NCBI GenBank assembly: GCA_041487355.1
Contig: JBGPND010000157.1
Location: 1-12,404, forward strand
DNA length: 12,404 nt
Reading direction: 5' to 3'
From: JAMXLO01 sp041487355
GTDB lineage: Bacteria; Pseudomonadota; Alphaproteobacteria; Acetobacterales; Acetobacteraceae
Shown here: positions 6,254-12,404 of the stretch, one piece after another
How the letters are laid out: the number at the start of each line of letters is the position of its first letter
Numbering within the stretch: position 1 is the stretch's first letter
Notes under the pieces: generated by a model
Told to the model about the DNA's origin: nothing
The model's input: the letters and a program-made list of their open reading frames with translations, nothing else
The model's database searches: none
Translations under genes and position numbers: made by a program

Positions 6254-7321
6254 GTGAGCGTTCCCGCGCCTGGCGCGATCGATTGCGACATCCACCCGGC
6301 CTTGCCGGGGATGCAGGTGCTCGTCCCCTATCTCGACGAGTACTGGCGCGCCCACGTCCTGATGCGCGGACTGGAGCGCGACAACTACACCGCGTCCGCC
6401 TTTCCGCCGAACGCACCGATCAATGTCCGCCCCGACTGGAAGCCGGAGAAGGGCAACGCCGGCACCAACCCCGATCTGCTGCGCTCCCAGGCGCTGGATG
6501 CATTCGGCACGCGCTACGCCATCTGCAACGTGCTGCACGGTGCACAGGCGATCTTCAGCGAGGACCTGTCAGCGGCGATGTGCCGCGCCATCAACGACTG
6601 GCTCGCCGCCGAGTGGCTGGATCGCGATCCGCGCCTGCGCGCTTCCATCGTGGTGCCGATGCACAGCCCGGAGCTCGCCGCGCAGGAGATCGAGCGCATG
6701 GCCGCGGATCCGCGCTTCGTGCAGGTGCTGGTGTGGGAGATGGGCGAGCTGCCGCTCGGCCGCCGGCAGCACTGGCCGATCTATCGTGCGGCCGAACGCC
6801 ACGACCTGCCAATCGGCATCCACGCGGGCAGCAGCTACCGCCATCCGCCGACGAACCTCGGCTGGCCGTCGTACTATCTTGAAGACTACGTCTCCTGGTC
6901 CACCGGTTTTGCCGGCGTGCTGAACAGCCTGATCTCGGAAGGCGTGTTCGTGGAGTTCCCGCGCCTGAAGGTCGTGCTGATGGAGTCGGGCGTGACCTGG
7001 CTGCCGGGTTGGATGTGGCGCGCCGACAAGACCTGGCGCGGCGTGCGCGCCGAGGTGCCGTGGCTGGAGAAATCCCCCGCCGCCTATGCGCGCGAGCATG
7101 TACGTCTGACCGTCCAGCCGTTCGACGGGCCGCCGCGCGCGGACCAGTTGCAGCGCATCATCGAGGAGATCGGCTCCGACGAGATGCTACTGTTCGCCAC
7201 CGACTATCCGCACTGGCATTTCGACGGCAAGGACGCATTGCCGGACGGTTTGCCCGAGAGCCTGGTGCGGAAGATTCTGATCGACAACCCGCTGAAGACT
7301 TTTTCTCGCTTGTCCCCGTGA
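6254..7321 (+). CDS. Amidohydrolase family 2 (ACMSD-like TIM-barrel metal hydrolase), paralogue 1
   Basis: A 355-residue metal-dependent hydrolase or decarboxylase of the Amidohydro_2 group, to which ACMSD and gamma-resorcylate decarboxylase belong. Candidate metal and catalytic residues, all shared with the next gene, are Asp12 and His14 (DCDIHP), His190 (GIHAG), Glu244 (LMESG), Asp317 and His320 (TDYPHW). The reaction could be C-N or C-O hydrolysis or non-oxidative decarboxylation; the substrate is not readable. The frame is open from a GTG at 6152, but the first 34 codons use AGA, GGA, CCA, TAT and CCT, unlike the rest. GTG 6254 with GGAG upstream puts the DxH motif near the N-terminus as in the paralogue, so I prefer it; 6152 remains possible. 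It is the first gene of a probable five-gene operon, 146 bases after the GIY-YIG cassette, and no promoter motif is clear there. Confidence 0.88.
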   Translation: MSVPAPGAIDCDIHPALPGMQVLVPYLDEYWRAHVLMRGLERDNYTASAFPPNAPINVRPDWKPEKGNAGTNPDLLRSQALDAFGTRYAICNVLHGAQAIFSEDLSAAMCRAINDWLAAEWLDRDPRLRASIVVPMHSPELAAQEIERMAADPRFVQVLVWEMGELPLGRRQHWPIYRAAERHDLPIGIHAGSSYRHPPTNLGWPSYYLEDYVSWSTGFAGVLNSLISEGVFVEFPRLKVVLMESGVTWLPGWMWRADKTWRGVRAEVPWLEKSPAAYAREHVRLTVQPFDGPPRADQLQRIIEEIGSDEMLLFATDYPHWHFDGKDALPDGLPESLVRKILIDNPLKTFSRLSP

Positions 7322-7337
7322 ACATGGAGCCAATCCG

Positions 7338-8450
7338 ATGAACGTCACGGTCATGGATCGCCAAGCCGATACGTCCGCACAGACGAAGCTGGGCCTCGTC
7401 GATTGCGACGTGCATCCCTACACCAAGTCGCCGGCCGACCTCGATCAGTTCCTGCCGGAGCGCTGGCGCAAGCATCGCGCTTCGATCGGCGGGCGCTCGC
7501 GCTCGGCGTTTTCGAACGCACCAAACTATCCGCGCATGTCGCCATTCACCGGCATGCGCATGGACTCCTATCCGAAGGACGGCACGCATCCCGGCTCCGA
7601 CCTCGACATGATGCGCGAGCAATTGCTGGACCTGTTCAACGTCTCCTACGGGATGATGATGCCGTTGCTCGGCCGCGGCGGTGACGAACGCAATGTCGAG
7701 TTCGGCGCCGCCATGGCGACCGCGGCGAACGACTGGGAAGCCCATGTCTGGTGCGACCGTGAGCCGCGGCTGAAGGCCGGGGTGCAGATCACCACGGAAT
7801 ACACCGAAGCCGCGATCAAGGAGATCGAGAAGCGCGCGGGCGACCGCCGTTTCACCCACGTGATGATCCCGCCGCGCGGACTGGAGCCGCTGGGACGTCG
7901 CCGCTATTGGCCGATCCTGGAGGCATGCGCGGCGAACGGTTTCTCGATCGCGCTGCATCTCGGCGGCACGAGCGGGCATCCCTCGACCGGCGGCGGCTGG
8001 CCGTCCTTCTATCACGAGGAGCATCCGTCCTATCCGCAGAGCAAGGAAGCGCTGGTCACCTCGCTGGTGATCGAGGGCGTGTTCGAGCACATCCCCAACC
8101 TGCGCGTTGCGTTGGTGGAGGGCGGCTTCGCCTGGCTGCCGTCGCTGACCTGGCGGCTCGACAAGCACTACAAGCGGCTGCGCGACGAAGTGCCGCACCT
8201 GAAGCGCCTGCCGTCCGAATATATCCGCGACAACATCTGGGTAACGACGCAGCCGATCGAGGAGCCGGAGCGGCCGGAGGATCTGCTGGCGACCTGCGAG
8301 TGGATCGGCTGGGACCGCGTGATGTTCTCCACCGACTATCCGCATTGGGACCAGGACGATCCGCGCTACGCCTTCAAGGCGCCGCTGACCGAGCAGCAGA
8401 AGCGGATGGTGTTCCGCGAGAACGCGCTTTCGTTCTACGGCCTCGAATAG
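7338..8450 (+). CDS. Amidohydrolase family 2 (ACMSD-like TIM-barrel metal hydrolase), paralogue 2
   Basis: A 370-residue Amidohydro_2 protein and a clear paralogue of the preceding gene. Shared positions are DCDVHP (Asp24, His26), ALHLGG (His207), GWPS (220-223), LVIEGVFE (243-250), LVEGGFAWLP (259-268, Glu261) and TDYPHW (Asp333, His336). The differing sequence between these suggests a different substrate or a heteromeric partner rather than redundancy. The start ATG has GGAG eight bases upstream, and the gap from the first amidohydrolase is 16 bases. The gene ends at TAG, followed at once by GGAGGTGGGATG, a well-formed start signal now separated from the Rieske gene by a palindromic repeat. 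The reaction is unassigned. The link to a Rieske protein and a CMD-family protein suggests breakdown of an aromatic or cyclic acid (inference). Confidence 0.92.
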   Translation: MNVTVMDRQADTSAQTKLGLVDCDVHPYTKSPADLDQFLPERWRKHRASIGGRSRSAFSNAPNYPRMSPFTGMRMDSYPKDGTHPGSDLDMMREQLLDLFNVSYGMMMPLLGRGGDERNVEFGAAMATAANDWEAHVWCDREPRLKAGVQITTEYTEAAIKEIEKRAGDRRFTHVMIPPRGLEPLGRRRYWPILEACAANGFSIALHLGGTSGHPSTGGGWPSFYHEEHPSYPQSKEALVTSLVIEGVFEHIPNLRVALVEGGFAWLPSLTWRLDKHYKRLRDEVPHLKRLPSEYIRDNIWVTTQPIEEPERPEDLLATCEWIGWDRVMFSTDYPHWDQDDPRYAFKAPLTEQQKRMVFRENALSFYGLE

Positions 8451-8555
8451 GGAGGTGGGATGCACTCTCTTTCGTCATGGCCGGGCTTGACCCGGCCATC
8501 TGCGCGCCACTGGTGCGGGGTGGATGCCCGGGTCAAGCCCGGGCATGACGAATAG
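8451..8555 (+). promoter_or_regulatory. Strong SD and 31-codon frame overlapping the Rieske start (TAGTG)
   Basis: GGAGG (8451-8455) is spaced four bases from ATG 8460. That ATG opens a 31-codon frame made almost wholly of the palindromic repeat (peptide starting MHSLSSWPGL, ending VKPGHDE). Its TAG stop (8553-8555) overlaps the GTG start of the Rieske gene by one base. The arrangement allows translational coupling. The peptide itself is probably meaningless. The simplest history is repeat insertion just after an original SD-ATG. Confidence 0.5.
8471..8552 (+). repeat. Inverted pair of palindromic repeats (family 2)
   Basis: Two 30-bp inverted copies, 8471-8500 and 8523-8552, with a 22-bp centre. 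The left hairpin is GGCCGGG-CTTGA-CCCGGCC; the right is GCCCGGG-TCAAG-CCCGGGC. The copies agree at 28 of 30 positions, and the two differences are a compensating base pair in the stem. The outer ends TTCGTCATG and CATGACGAA pair perfectly. It fills almost the whole gap between the second amidohydrolase and the Rieske gene. Confidence 0.9.
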
Positions 8556-8968
8556 TGGCGCGCCACGTCGTTGCCAACGTCAGCGAGATCGCGCCGGGCA
8601 CCTGCAAGATCGTCACCGTCGCCGGGCGGGAGATCGGCATCTTCAATGTGAAGGACGAGTTCTTCGCATTGATCAACCGCTGCCCGCACGAAGGCGCGCC
8701 GCTTTGCATCGGACCGATCCTCGGCCGGTTCACCGCGGACCGGCCCGGCGAGTATCGCCTGGAGCGGCATGGCGAGATGCTGCGCTGCCCGTGGCATGGC
8801 TGGGAATTCGACATCAAGACCGGCCAGTCCTGGTGCCATCCGGAAAGCGTCAAGGCGCGCACCTATCAGGTGGAGGTCGTGCCGGGCGAGGCGCTGGCGA
8901 AGGGGCCGTTCGTGGCGGAAATGGTGCCGGTATCGGTGGAGCAGAACTACGTGGTGGTGGAACTCTGA
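8555..8968 (+). CDS. Rieske [2Fe-2S] single-domain protein
   Basis: A 137-residue soluble Rieske-type ferredoxin-like protein. The cluster ligands are CPH (Cys43, His45) and CPWH (Cys78, His81). The spacing of 32 residues between the two ligand pairs is longer than in a minimal Rieske ferredoxin. Such proteins pass electrons to ring-hydroxylating oxygenases or sit in degradation pathways. No oxygenase alpha subunit and no reductase lie in the window, so the partner is unknown. The start can only be GTG 8555: an in-frame TGA lies at 8546-8548 and there is no other start codon between. No Shine-Dalgarno directly precedes it because a palindromic repeat ends at 8552. Translation may instead depend on coupling to the small upstream frame. 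The CMD-family gene follows after a second repeat element. Confidence 0.9.
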   Translation: MARHVVANVSEIAPGTCKIVTVAGREIGIFNVKDEFFALINRCPHEGAPLCIGPILGRFTADRPGEYRLERHGEMLRCPWHGWEFDIKTGQSWCHPESVKARTYQVEVVPGEALAKGPFVAEMVPVSVEQNYVVVEL

Positions 8969-8988
8969 CTGGTAGCGGAGCTCTAATA

Positions 8989-9045
8989 CGTCATCCCCGC
9001 GAAAGCGGGGACCCAGAGGCTGGGTCCCCGCTTTCGCGGGGATGA
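8989..9045 (+). repeat. Compact inverted pair of family 1 repeats (REPIN-like)
   Basis: A 28-bp copy (8989-9016) and an inverted copy (9020-9045, matching 26 bases before diverging) are separated by only AGG. The arms are identical to the termini of the 5736-6107 cassette, so this looks like the gene-less form of the same element. It lies in the 104-bp gap between the Rieske and CMD-family genes. Confidence 0.93.
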
Positions 9046-9072
9046 TAATTGTAGAGGAAGGAAACGAGGCAA

Positions 9073-9465
9073 ATGGCAGACAGCGCACTACGTGAGAAGG
9101 GCCGCGAGATGCGGCGCAAGCTGCTGGGCGACGCGGCCGTCGAGCGGATCGACAAGACCGTCTACAACGACCCGATCATGAGCAAGTTTGCCGAGGTGAC
9201 GCAGGAAACGATCTTCGGCGCGCTGTGGACACGTCCTGGCCTCGACCTGAAAACCCGTGCGCTGATCTGCGTGATTTCCGACGCAACCAACGGGCGTGAT
9301 GCCGAGCTAAAATTGCATCTGCGCATGGCACGCAACCAGGGCTGGACCGAGGACGAGCTGGTCGAGGGACTGCTGCATCTCGGCGGTTATGTCGGCGTGC
9401 CGCTGATTCGCGAGGCCCTGCTCACGGCGAAGGATACCTTCGCGGAGATGCGCGCCGAGAAATGA
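9073..9465 (+). CDS. Carboxymuconolactone decarboxylase (CMD) family protein
   Basis: A 130-residue all-helical protein of the CMD/AhpD-like superfamily, close to the length of gamma-carboxymuconolactone decarboxylase. Family features are LDLKTRALICVISDA (57-71), the ELKLH segment (Glu78, His82) and GWTEDELVEGLLHLGGYVGVP (90-110). The AhpD redox CxxC is absent, so a decarboxylase- or hydratase-like role is more likely than peroxidase function. In the protocatechuate branch, PcaC decarboxylates a muconolactone; I do not claim that substrate because no other pca gene is present. The start ATG has GAGG just upstream and a further AGGAAGG before it, downstream of the repeat at 8989-9045. Its stop overlaps the next gene's start (ATGA), indicating coupled expression. 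Confidence 0.9.
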   Translation: MADSALREKGREMRRKLLGDAAVERIDKTVYNDPIMSKFAEVTQETIFGALWTRPGLDLKTRALICVISDATNGRDAELKLHLRMARNQGWTEDELVEGLLHLGGYVGVPLIREALLTAKDTFAEMRAEK

Positions 9466-10385
9466 GCGCCGACGAGGCCTGGCGCCAGGCGATGGCGCGG
9501 GCCGACGTTCTGCTGCAGGAAGGCGAGGCGGCGGAGGACATGGCCGTCATCGCCGATGCCATATCCGGCTTCAATACCGCGCTCAAGCTGGCGCCGCGCG
9601 CGCAAGTGCCGCTCGACTGGGCGAAGACGCAGAGCCGGCTGAGTGCTGCACTGCGCGCTCTGGCCGCACGCATCGATGATCCAGTCATGCTGCACGCGGC
9701 GATGACGGCCTGCGATGCGGCGCTGGAGGTGTATTCGTCACGCGCCACGCCGCTCGACTGGGCACGCACGGTGGCGCTGCTCGGTGCCGCGCAGGTCGTG
9801 CTCGGCGAGCGCGACAGTGATCCGGCCTGGTTGCAGGCAGCGCTCGGCAGCTACCATTCGGCCACCACTGTGTATACGCGCGAGGCCGCCCCAACCGACT
9901 GGGCACGCATGCAACGCAACTGCGGTGCCGTGTTGTCGCTGCTGGGCGAGCGCACGGGGGATACCGCTGCTCTGCGCGATGCGGTGGATCACTACCGTGC
10001 CGCGCTCGATGAATACCTGCAGCAGGATTCGCCGCTCGACCTGGCGCTAACGCAGAGCAACCTGGGCCAGGCGCTGCGTGTGCTGGGTGAACGCGACGGC
10101 GACAGCGATATTCTGCGTGACGCCGTCGCGGCATGCCGTGCTGCGCTGGAGGTCTATACCAGCGATGCCATGCCGCTGGAGTGGGCGATGGCCAGCACCA
10201 ATCTCGCCAACGCGCTCGTGGCCCTGGCCGCGACCGAAACGGTCAGCGGGCATCTGGAAGAAGCCATCGCCATCTATCGCCGAGCACTCGCCGCACTCGA
10301 TGGCCCGGCACGCATCCAGCAGCGCGCCATCGCGCGCTACAACCTCAAGCGGGCCGAGCAGCGACTGTCAGCGCTGCGCGACTGA
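9462..10385 (+). CDS. TPR-like protein with five 47-residue repeats
   Basis: A 307-residue, probably cytoplasmic alpha-helical repeat protein. The motif P-L-D-W-A recurs with exact 47-residue spacing: Trp53, Trp100, Trp147, Leu194, Trp241. Each unit continues with a helix (xxLxxALxxLGER) and then an A-x-x-x-Y/C-x-x-AL helix pair. This is a known expanded TPR-like family in proteobacteria, longer than the canonical 34-residue TPR. Such proteins usually serve as protein-protein scaffolds; no enzymatic motif is visible. The start ATG overlaps the CMD stop by four bases (ATGA), so it is translated with the catabolic genes and may hold their products together (inference). Its 3' end overlaps the convergent SDR gene by 18 bases. 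Some 50 N-terminal residues precede the repeats, with a diverged partial unit at 30-46. Confidence 0.85.
   Translation: MSADEAWRQAMARADVLLQEGEAAEDMAVIADAISGFNTALKLAPRAQVPLDWAKTQSRLSAALRALAARIDDPVMLHAAMTACDAALEVYSSRATPLDWARTVALLGAAQVVLGERDSDPAWLQAALGSYHSATTVYTREAAPTDWARMQRNCGAVLSLLGERTGDTAALRDAVDHYRAALDEYLQQDSPLDLALTQSNLGQALRVLGERDGDSDILRDAVAACRAALEVYTSDAMPLEWAMASTNLANALVALAATETVSGHLEEAIAIYRRALAALDGPARIQQRAIARYNLKRAEQRLSALRD
9609..10313 (+). repeat. Five 141-bp in-frame coding repeats
   Basis: Units start at 9609, 9750, 9891, 10032 and 10173, each 141 bp (47 codons). The first two open with identical CCGCTCGACTGG. The fourth replaces Trp by Leu. The DNA units have otherwise diverged, so the array is old rather than a recent expansion. 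Confidence 0.8.
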
Positions 10386-11165
10386 CGGCGCGCCGCCCGA
10401 GCCGGAACGGCCGCCATCGATGACGATGTGCGTGCCGGTGATGTCGCCGGCCAGGTCCGAGCACAGGTACATGACCACGTTCGCAACTTCCTCCGGTGTC
10501 GCGTAGCGGCCGGTCGGCGTGTTGGCGCTGTTCGCGTCATGCACCGCCTGCGGGTCGCCGGGATTCCGCTGCGCCTCCAGCGAGCGCATCATGCGCGTCT
10601 CGACCGGCCCTGGGCACACGGCATTCACCCTAATGCCCAGCCGCGCGACATCGGCGGATGCGACCTTGGTCAGTCCCAGCACGCCATGCTTGGAGGCGAC
10701 GTAGGGCGCCATTCCGGGCCCGCCGAACAACCCCGCCACCGAGGCGGTGTTCACGATCGCGCCACGTCCCTGTTTCAGCATCACCGGCAACACATGGCGC
10801 ATACCGAGGAACACGCCTTTCAGATTAACCCCGATCACCGCATCGAAGATCGCCTCGTCGTATTCCTGGGTGGGTGCGACCTTGCCCTCGATGCCGGCAT
10901 TGTTGAAGAAGCAGTCGATCGCGCCATAGGCATCCAGCGTCGCCTTCACGTAGTTCTGCACATCGGCGGATTTGGTGACGTCCGCACGCACGAAGCGCGC
11001 ATCGCCGCCGCGCTGGCGCACCAGTTCGGCGCTCGCCTCGCCCGCGGTTGGGTCGAGATCGACCACCACGACCTTGGCGCCGCGTCCCGCGAAGCCGATC
11101 GCGCTGGCACGGCCAATCCCGCCGCCGCCGCCGGTGATCAGCGCAACCTTGCCCGTGAATTCCAT
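10368..11165 (-). CDS. Short-chain dehydrogenase/reductase (classical SDR)
   Basis: A 265-residue NAD(P)-dependent oxidoreductase of the classical SDR family. It has the cofactor loop TGGGGGIG (11-18), NNAG (88-91), Asn114, Ser142 and the YVASK catalytic pair (Tyr155, Lys159). Asp36 after VVVVD points to NAD rather than NADP. PGPVETRM (185-192) is the usual segment after the active site. It would oxidise an alcohol or reduce a ketone, but the substrate is unknown. The start ATG has GGAGGG at 11170-11175 (minus strand), which abuts the upstream reductase stop, and only 10 bases separate the two genes, so they form an operon. A longer open frame reaches 11249 but overlaps the neighbour. The 3' end overlaps the TPR gene by 18 bases, with no terminator between. 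Confidence 0.93.
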   Translation of the reverse strand: MEFTGKVALITGGGGGIGRASAIGFAGRGAKVVVVDLDPTAGEASAELVRQRGGDARFVRADVTKSADVQNYVKATLDAYGAIDCFFNNAGIEGKVAPTQEYDEAIFDAVIGVNLKGVFLGMRHVLPVMLKQGRGAIVNTASVAGLFGGPGMAPYVASKHGVLGLTKVASADVARLGIRVNAVCPGPVETRMMRSLEAQRNPGDPQAVHDANSANTPTGRYATPEEVANVVMYLCSDLAGDITGTHIVIDGGRSGSGGAPSVAQR

Positions 11166-11175
11166 TTGTCCCTCC

Positions 11176-12105
11176 CTAACCCGCATCGACCAGCAGCACT
11201 GCCTTGCCGGATACGCGCCGTTCGCGCAACTGCTCTGCCGCCTGAGCAATATCGCGCCAGCTTCGTTCCACGCCGATCTGCGGCTTCAGTGATGCGTCGG
11301 CGATCAACGATACAAGTAGCGTGAGATCCGGCGCGAAGCGGTCCTCGGCTTCCGAGGTGAAATAATGGAAGCTCTGCACACGCGAATTCTGCGCACCGCG
11401 GAAATCGGCGAAGCTGAGCGTCGTCGGCTCGCCCGACGAATTGCCGTACACCACGACCGTTCCCTTGGCCTCGGCAAGCTGGATTGCCCTGGCGAGAGAT
11501 GCGCCGCCAGCCGATTCCAGGATCAGCGCAAAGCAACCCTGTGCGTTGTCGATCCCCTCGACCACTTCCACCGCGCCAAGCTCCTTGATTCCCGCCGCAC
11601 GTTCCGGCCGCCCGACCACGGCCGTCACGCGCGCTCCCGAACGCGCCGCAAGCTGCACGGCGATGGTGCCCACGCCGCCGGCGGCGCCGGCGATCAGCAC
11701 GCGCTTGCCGAGCAGCGGTGCGCCATGACGCAATGTGCGGAGCGCGGTGAGGCCGGCGACCGGAAGCGTTGCCGCCTGGGAGAAACTGACGTTGTCGGGC
11801 AACACCGCCATCCGATGGCTGGGCACCGCGGCGCGCTGTGCCCAGCCGAATTCGTCCATCAGCGCGACGACGCGCGCTCCGGCCGGCGGGCCGCTGCCAT
11901 CCTCCGCCGGGCGCAGCACGACGCCGGCGACATCCTGGCCCGGCACCCAGCCTTCCTCATTGTTACGGAACGATCGCAATTCGCCCCGGTTGAGTGAGAA
12001 GGCGCGCACCTCGACCAGCGCCTCGTTTCGTGCAGGCTGGGGCTCTGGCAGCTCGCGCAGCTCGACCGGAGCCGCGCCGTTCGGCGTGTTGACGAGGCCA
12101 AGCAT
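11176..12105 (-). CDS. Medium-chain reductase, quinone oxidoreductase-like (no catalytic zinc)
   Basis: A 309-residue MDR-superfamily enzyme with a GroES-like N-terminal half and a Rossmann domain starting near residue 130. The nucleotide loop is IAGAAGGVGTIAVQLA (138-153). SLNRGELRSF (37-46) and VPGQDVAGVV (54-63) match quinone-oxidoreductase/enoyl-reductase members. The Cys and His ligands of zinc alcohol dehydrogenases are absent, so it is probably an NADPH-dependent quinone or enone reductase. GAAGGVG suits NADPH. The start ATG at 12105 has GGAGG eight bases upstream (12114-12118, minus strand); the frame extends to 12147 but runs towards repeat DNA. It is first in a two-gene minus-strand operon with the SDR. 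No clear -35/-10 is visible in the repeat-filled upstream region. Confidence 0.92.
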   Translation of the reverse strand: MLGLVNTPNGAAPVELRELPEPQPARNEALVEVRAFSLNRGELRSFRNNEEGWVPGQDVAGVVLRPAEDGSGPPAGARVVALMDEFGWAQRAAVPSHRMAVLPDNVSFSQAATLPVAGLTALRTLRHGAPLLGKRVLIAGAAGGVGTIAVQLAARSGARVTAVVGRPERAAGIKELGAVEVVEGIDNAQGCFALILESAGGASLARAIQLAEAKGTVVVYGNSSGEPTTLSFADFRGAQNSRVQSFHYFTSEAEDRFAPDLTLLVSLIADASLKPQIGVERSWRDIAQAAEQLRERRVSGKAVLLVDAG

Positions 12106-12113
12106 CGGTTCTT

Positions 12114-12118
12114 CCTCC
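12114..12118 (-). promoter_or_regulatory. Shine-Dalgarno deciding the reductase start
   Basis: GGAGG on the minus strand, eight bases before ATG 12105. It supports this start over the in-frame ATG at 12147, which adds 14 polar residues next to a repeat remnant. Confidence 0.6.
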
Positions 12119-12137
12119 CGTTTCTGTGTCACCAGGA

Positions 12138-12187
12138 CTGGATACAAGCTCCCCGCCTTCGCGGCGACAAGCTTCGCGGGTGTGACG
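12138..12187 (+). repeat. Degenerate family 1 repeat with internal duplication
   Basis: CTGGATACAAGCTCCCCGC and GCTTCGCGGGTGTGACGA keep the two ends of the family 1 palindrome, but CTTCGCGG occurs twice within it, so the copy looks rearranged. It lies upstream of the minus-strand reductase and has the same orientation as the copy at 12225. Confidence 0.5.
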
Positions 12188-12224
12188 AAGTGGGCGCATG
12201 TACTCCTGGCGACGACGGTGACCC

Positions 12225-12251
12225 CTGGGTCCCCGCTTGCGCGGGGATGAC
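12225..12251 (+). repeat. Single family 1 repeat with GCAA loop variant
   Basis: A 27-bp copy matching 6080-6106 except at one loop base and none in the stem: read on the minus strand, the loop is GCAA instead of GAAA. No inverted partner is adjacent. The following bases AACCTATTG, C, GTC match those after the cassette at 6107 apart from two positions. Confidence 0.85.
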
Positions 12252-12404
12252 AACCTATTGCGTCCGTCCGCCTTTTTCGTCACCCCCGCCTACGCGCTAG
12301 GGCATGCACGGATGTAATGTCGGGCAAGGAACGTCCTCGCTTTTTCCCCTTGCCCGACGCGGCGGGGGTACGATTCGCTTTCCTGCGGCAACCGACGCAC
12401 AGGA
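12252..12404. repeat. Terminal stretch with an 11-bp inverted repeat (12319-12329/12348-12358), no gene seen
   Basis: GTCGGGCAAGG (12319-12329) and CCTTGCCCGAC (12348-12358) form a perfect 11-bp stem with an 18-base loop that holds TTTTT (12341-12345). The T-run lies inside the loop, not after the stem, so this is not a standard intrinsic terminator. CGTCACCCCCGC at 12278-12289 resembles half a family 1 repeat. I see no coding region between 12106 and 12404. Confidence 0.6.

Noticed and set aside
1367..12251. Possible CRISPR array from the recurring ~28-bp palindromes
   Set aside because: Copies are kilobases apart, in both orientations, with no regular spacers and no cas genes.

Overview
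High-GC bacterial DNA with dense, strongly GC3-biased genes and several families of short palindromic intergenic repeats. The gene content (HypAB, Amidohydro_2-type hydrolases, a 47-residue TPR-like family, 'GTCATCCCCGC...'-type palindromes) fits an alphaproteobacterium, for example Acetobacteraceae/Rhodospirillales or Bradyrhizobium-like. This assignment comes from style and family distribution, not from a marker gene.

Layout. (1) 149-1290: hypA-hypB, two overlapping nickel-insertion genes for [NiFe]-hydrogenase (or another Ni enzyme); no hydrogenase structural gene lies in the window. (2) 1367-1450: a palindromic repeat pair. (3) 1549-5711: an MFS transporter, a family VIII esterase/class C beta-lactamase-like serine hydrolase and a 14-TM-type DHA2 MFS exporter, with a hairpin-rich gap at 3994-4187. 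(4) 5736-6107: a compact 372-bp cassette, a minus-strand GIY-YIG nuclease gene bounded by perfect 28-bp terminal inverted repeats. (5) 6254-10385: a probable catabolic operon of two paralogous Amidohydro_2 metal hydrolases, a single-domain Rieske [2Fe-2S] protein, a carboxymuconolactone-decarboxylase-family protein and a 47-residue-repeat TPR-like protein. Two palindromic repeat elements sit between its genes. (6) 10368-12105, minus strand: a zinc-less medium-chain reductase followed by a short-chain dehydrogenase, converging on the operon. (7) 12106-12404: no gene seen; degenerate palindromes and an 11-bp inverted repeat.

Function. The transporters, serine hydrolase, amidohydrolases, Rieske protein, CMD-family protein and two oxidoreductases together look like an accessory catabolic island for an unidentified organic acid, ester or aromatic compound. 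The sequence does not reveal the substrate. The hyp genes look unrelated and probably end a hydrogenase locus to the left.

The most unusual signal is the repeat system. The same palindrome occurs as tight inverted pairs (8989-9045, 1367-1450), as a pair enclosing a GIY-YIG gene whose last codons and stop lie inside the repeat (5736-6107), and as single or decayed copies near 12138-12251. A second palindrome family (8471-8552) sits exactly between a good Shine-Dalgarno/ATG and the present GTG start of the Rieske gene, leaving a tiny upstream frame that overlaps that start as TAGTG.
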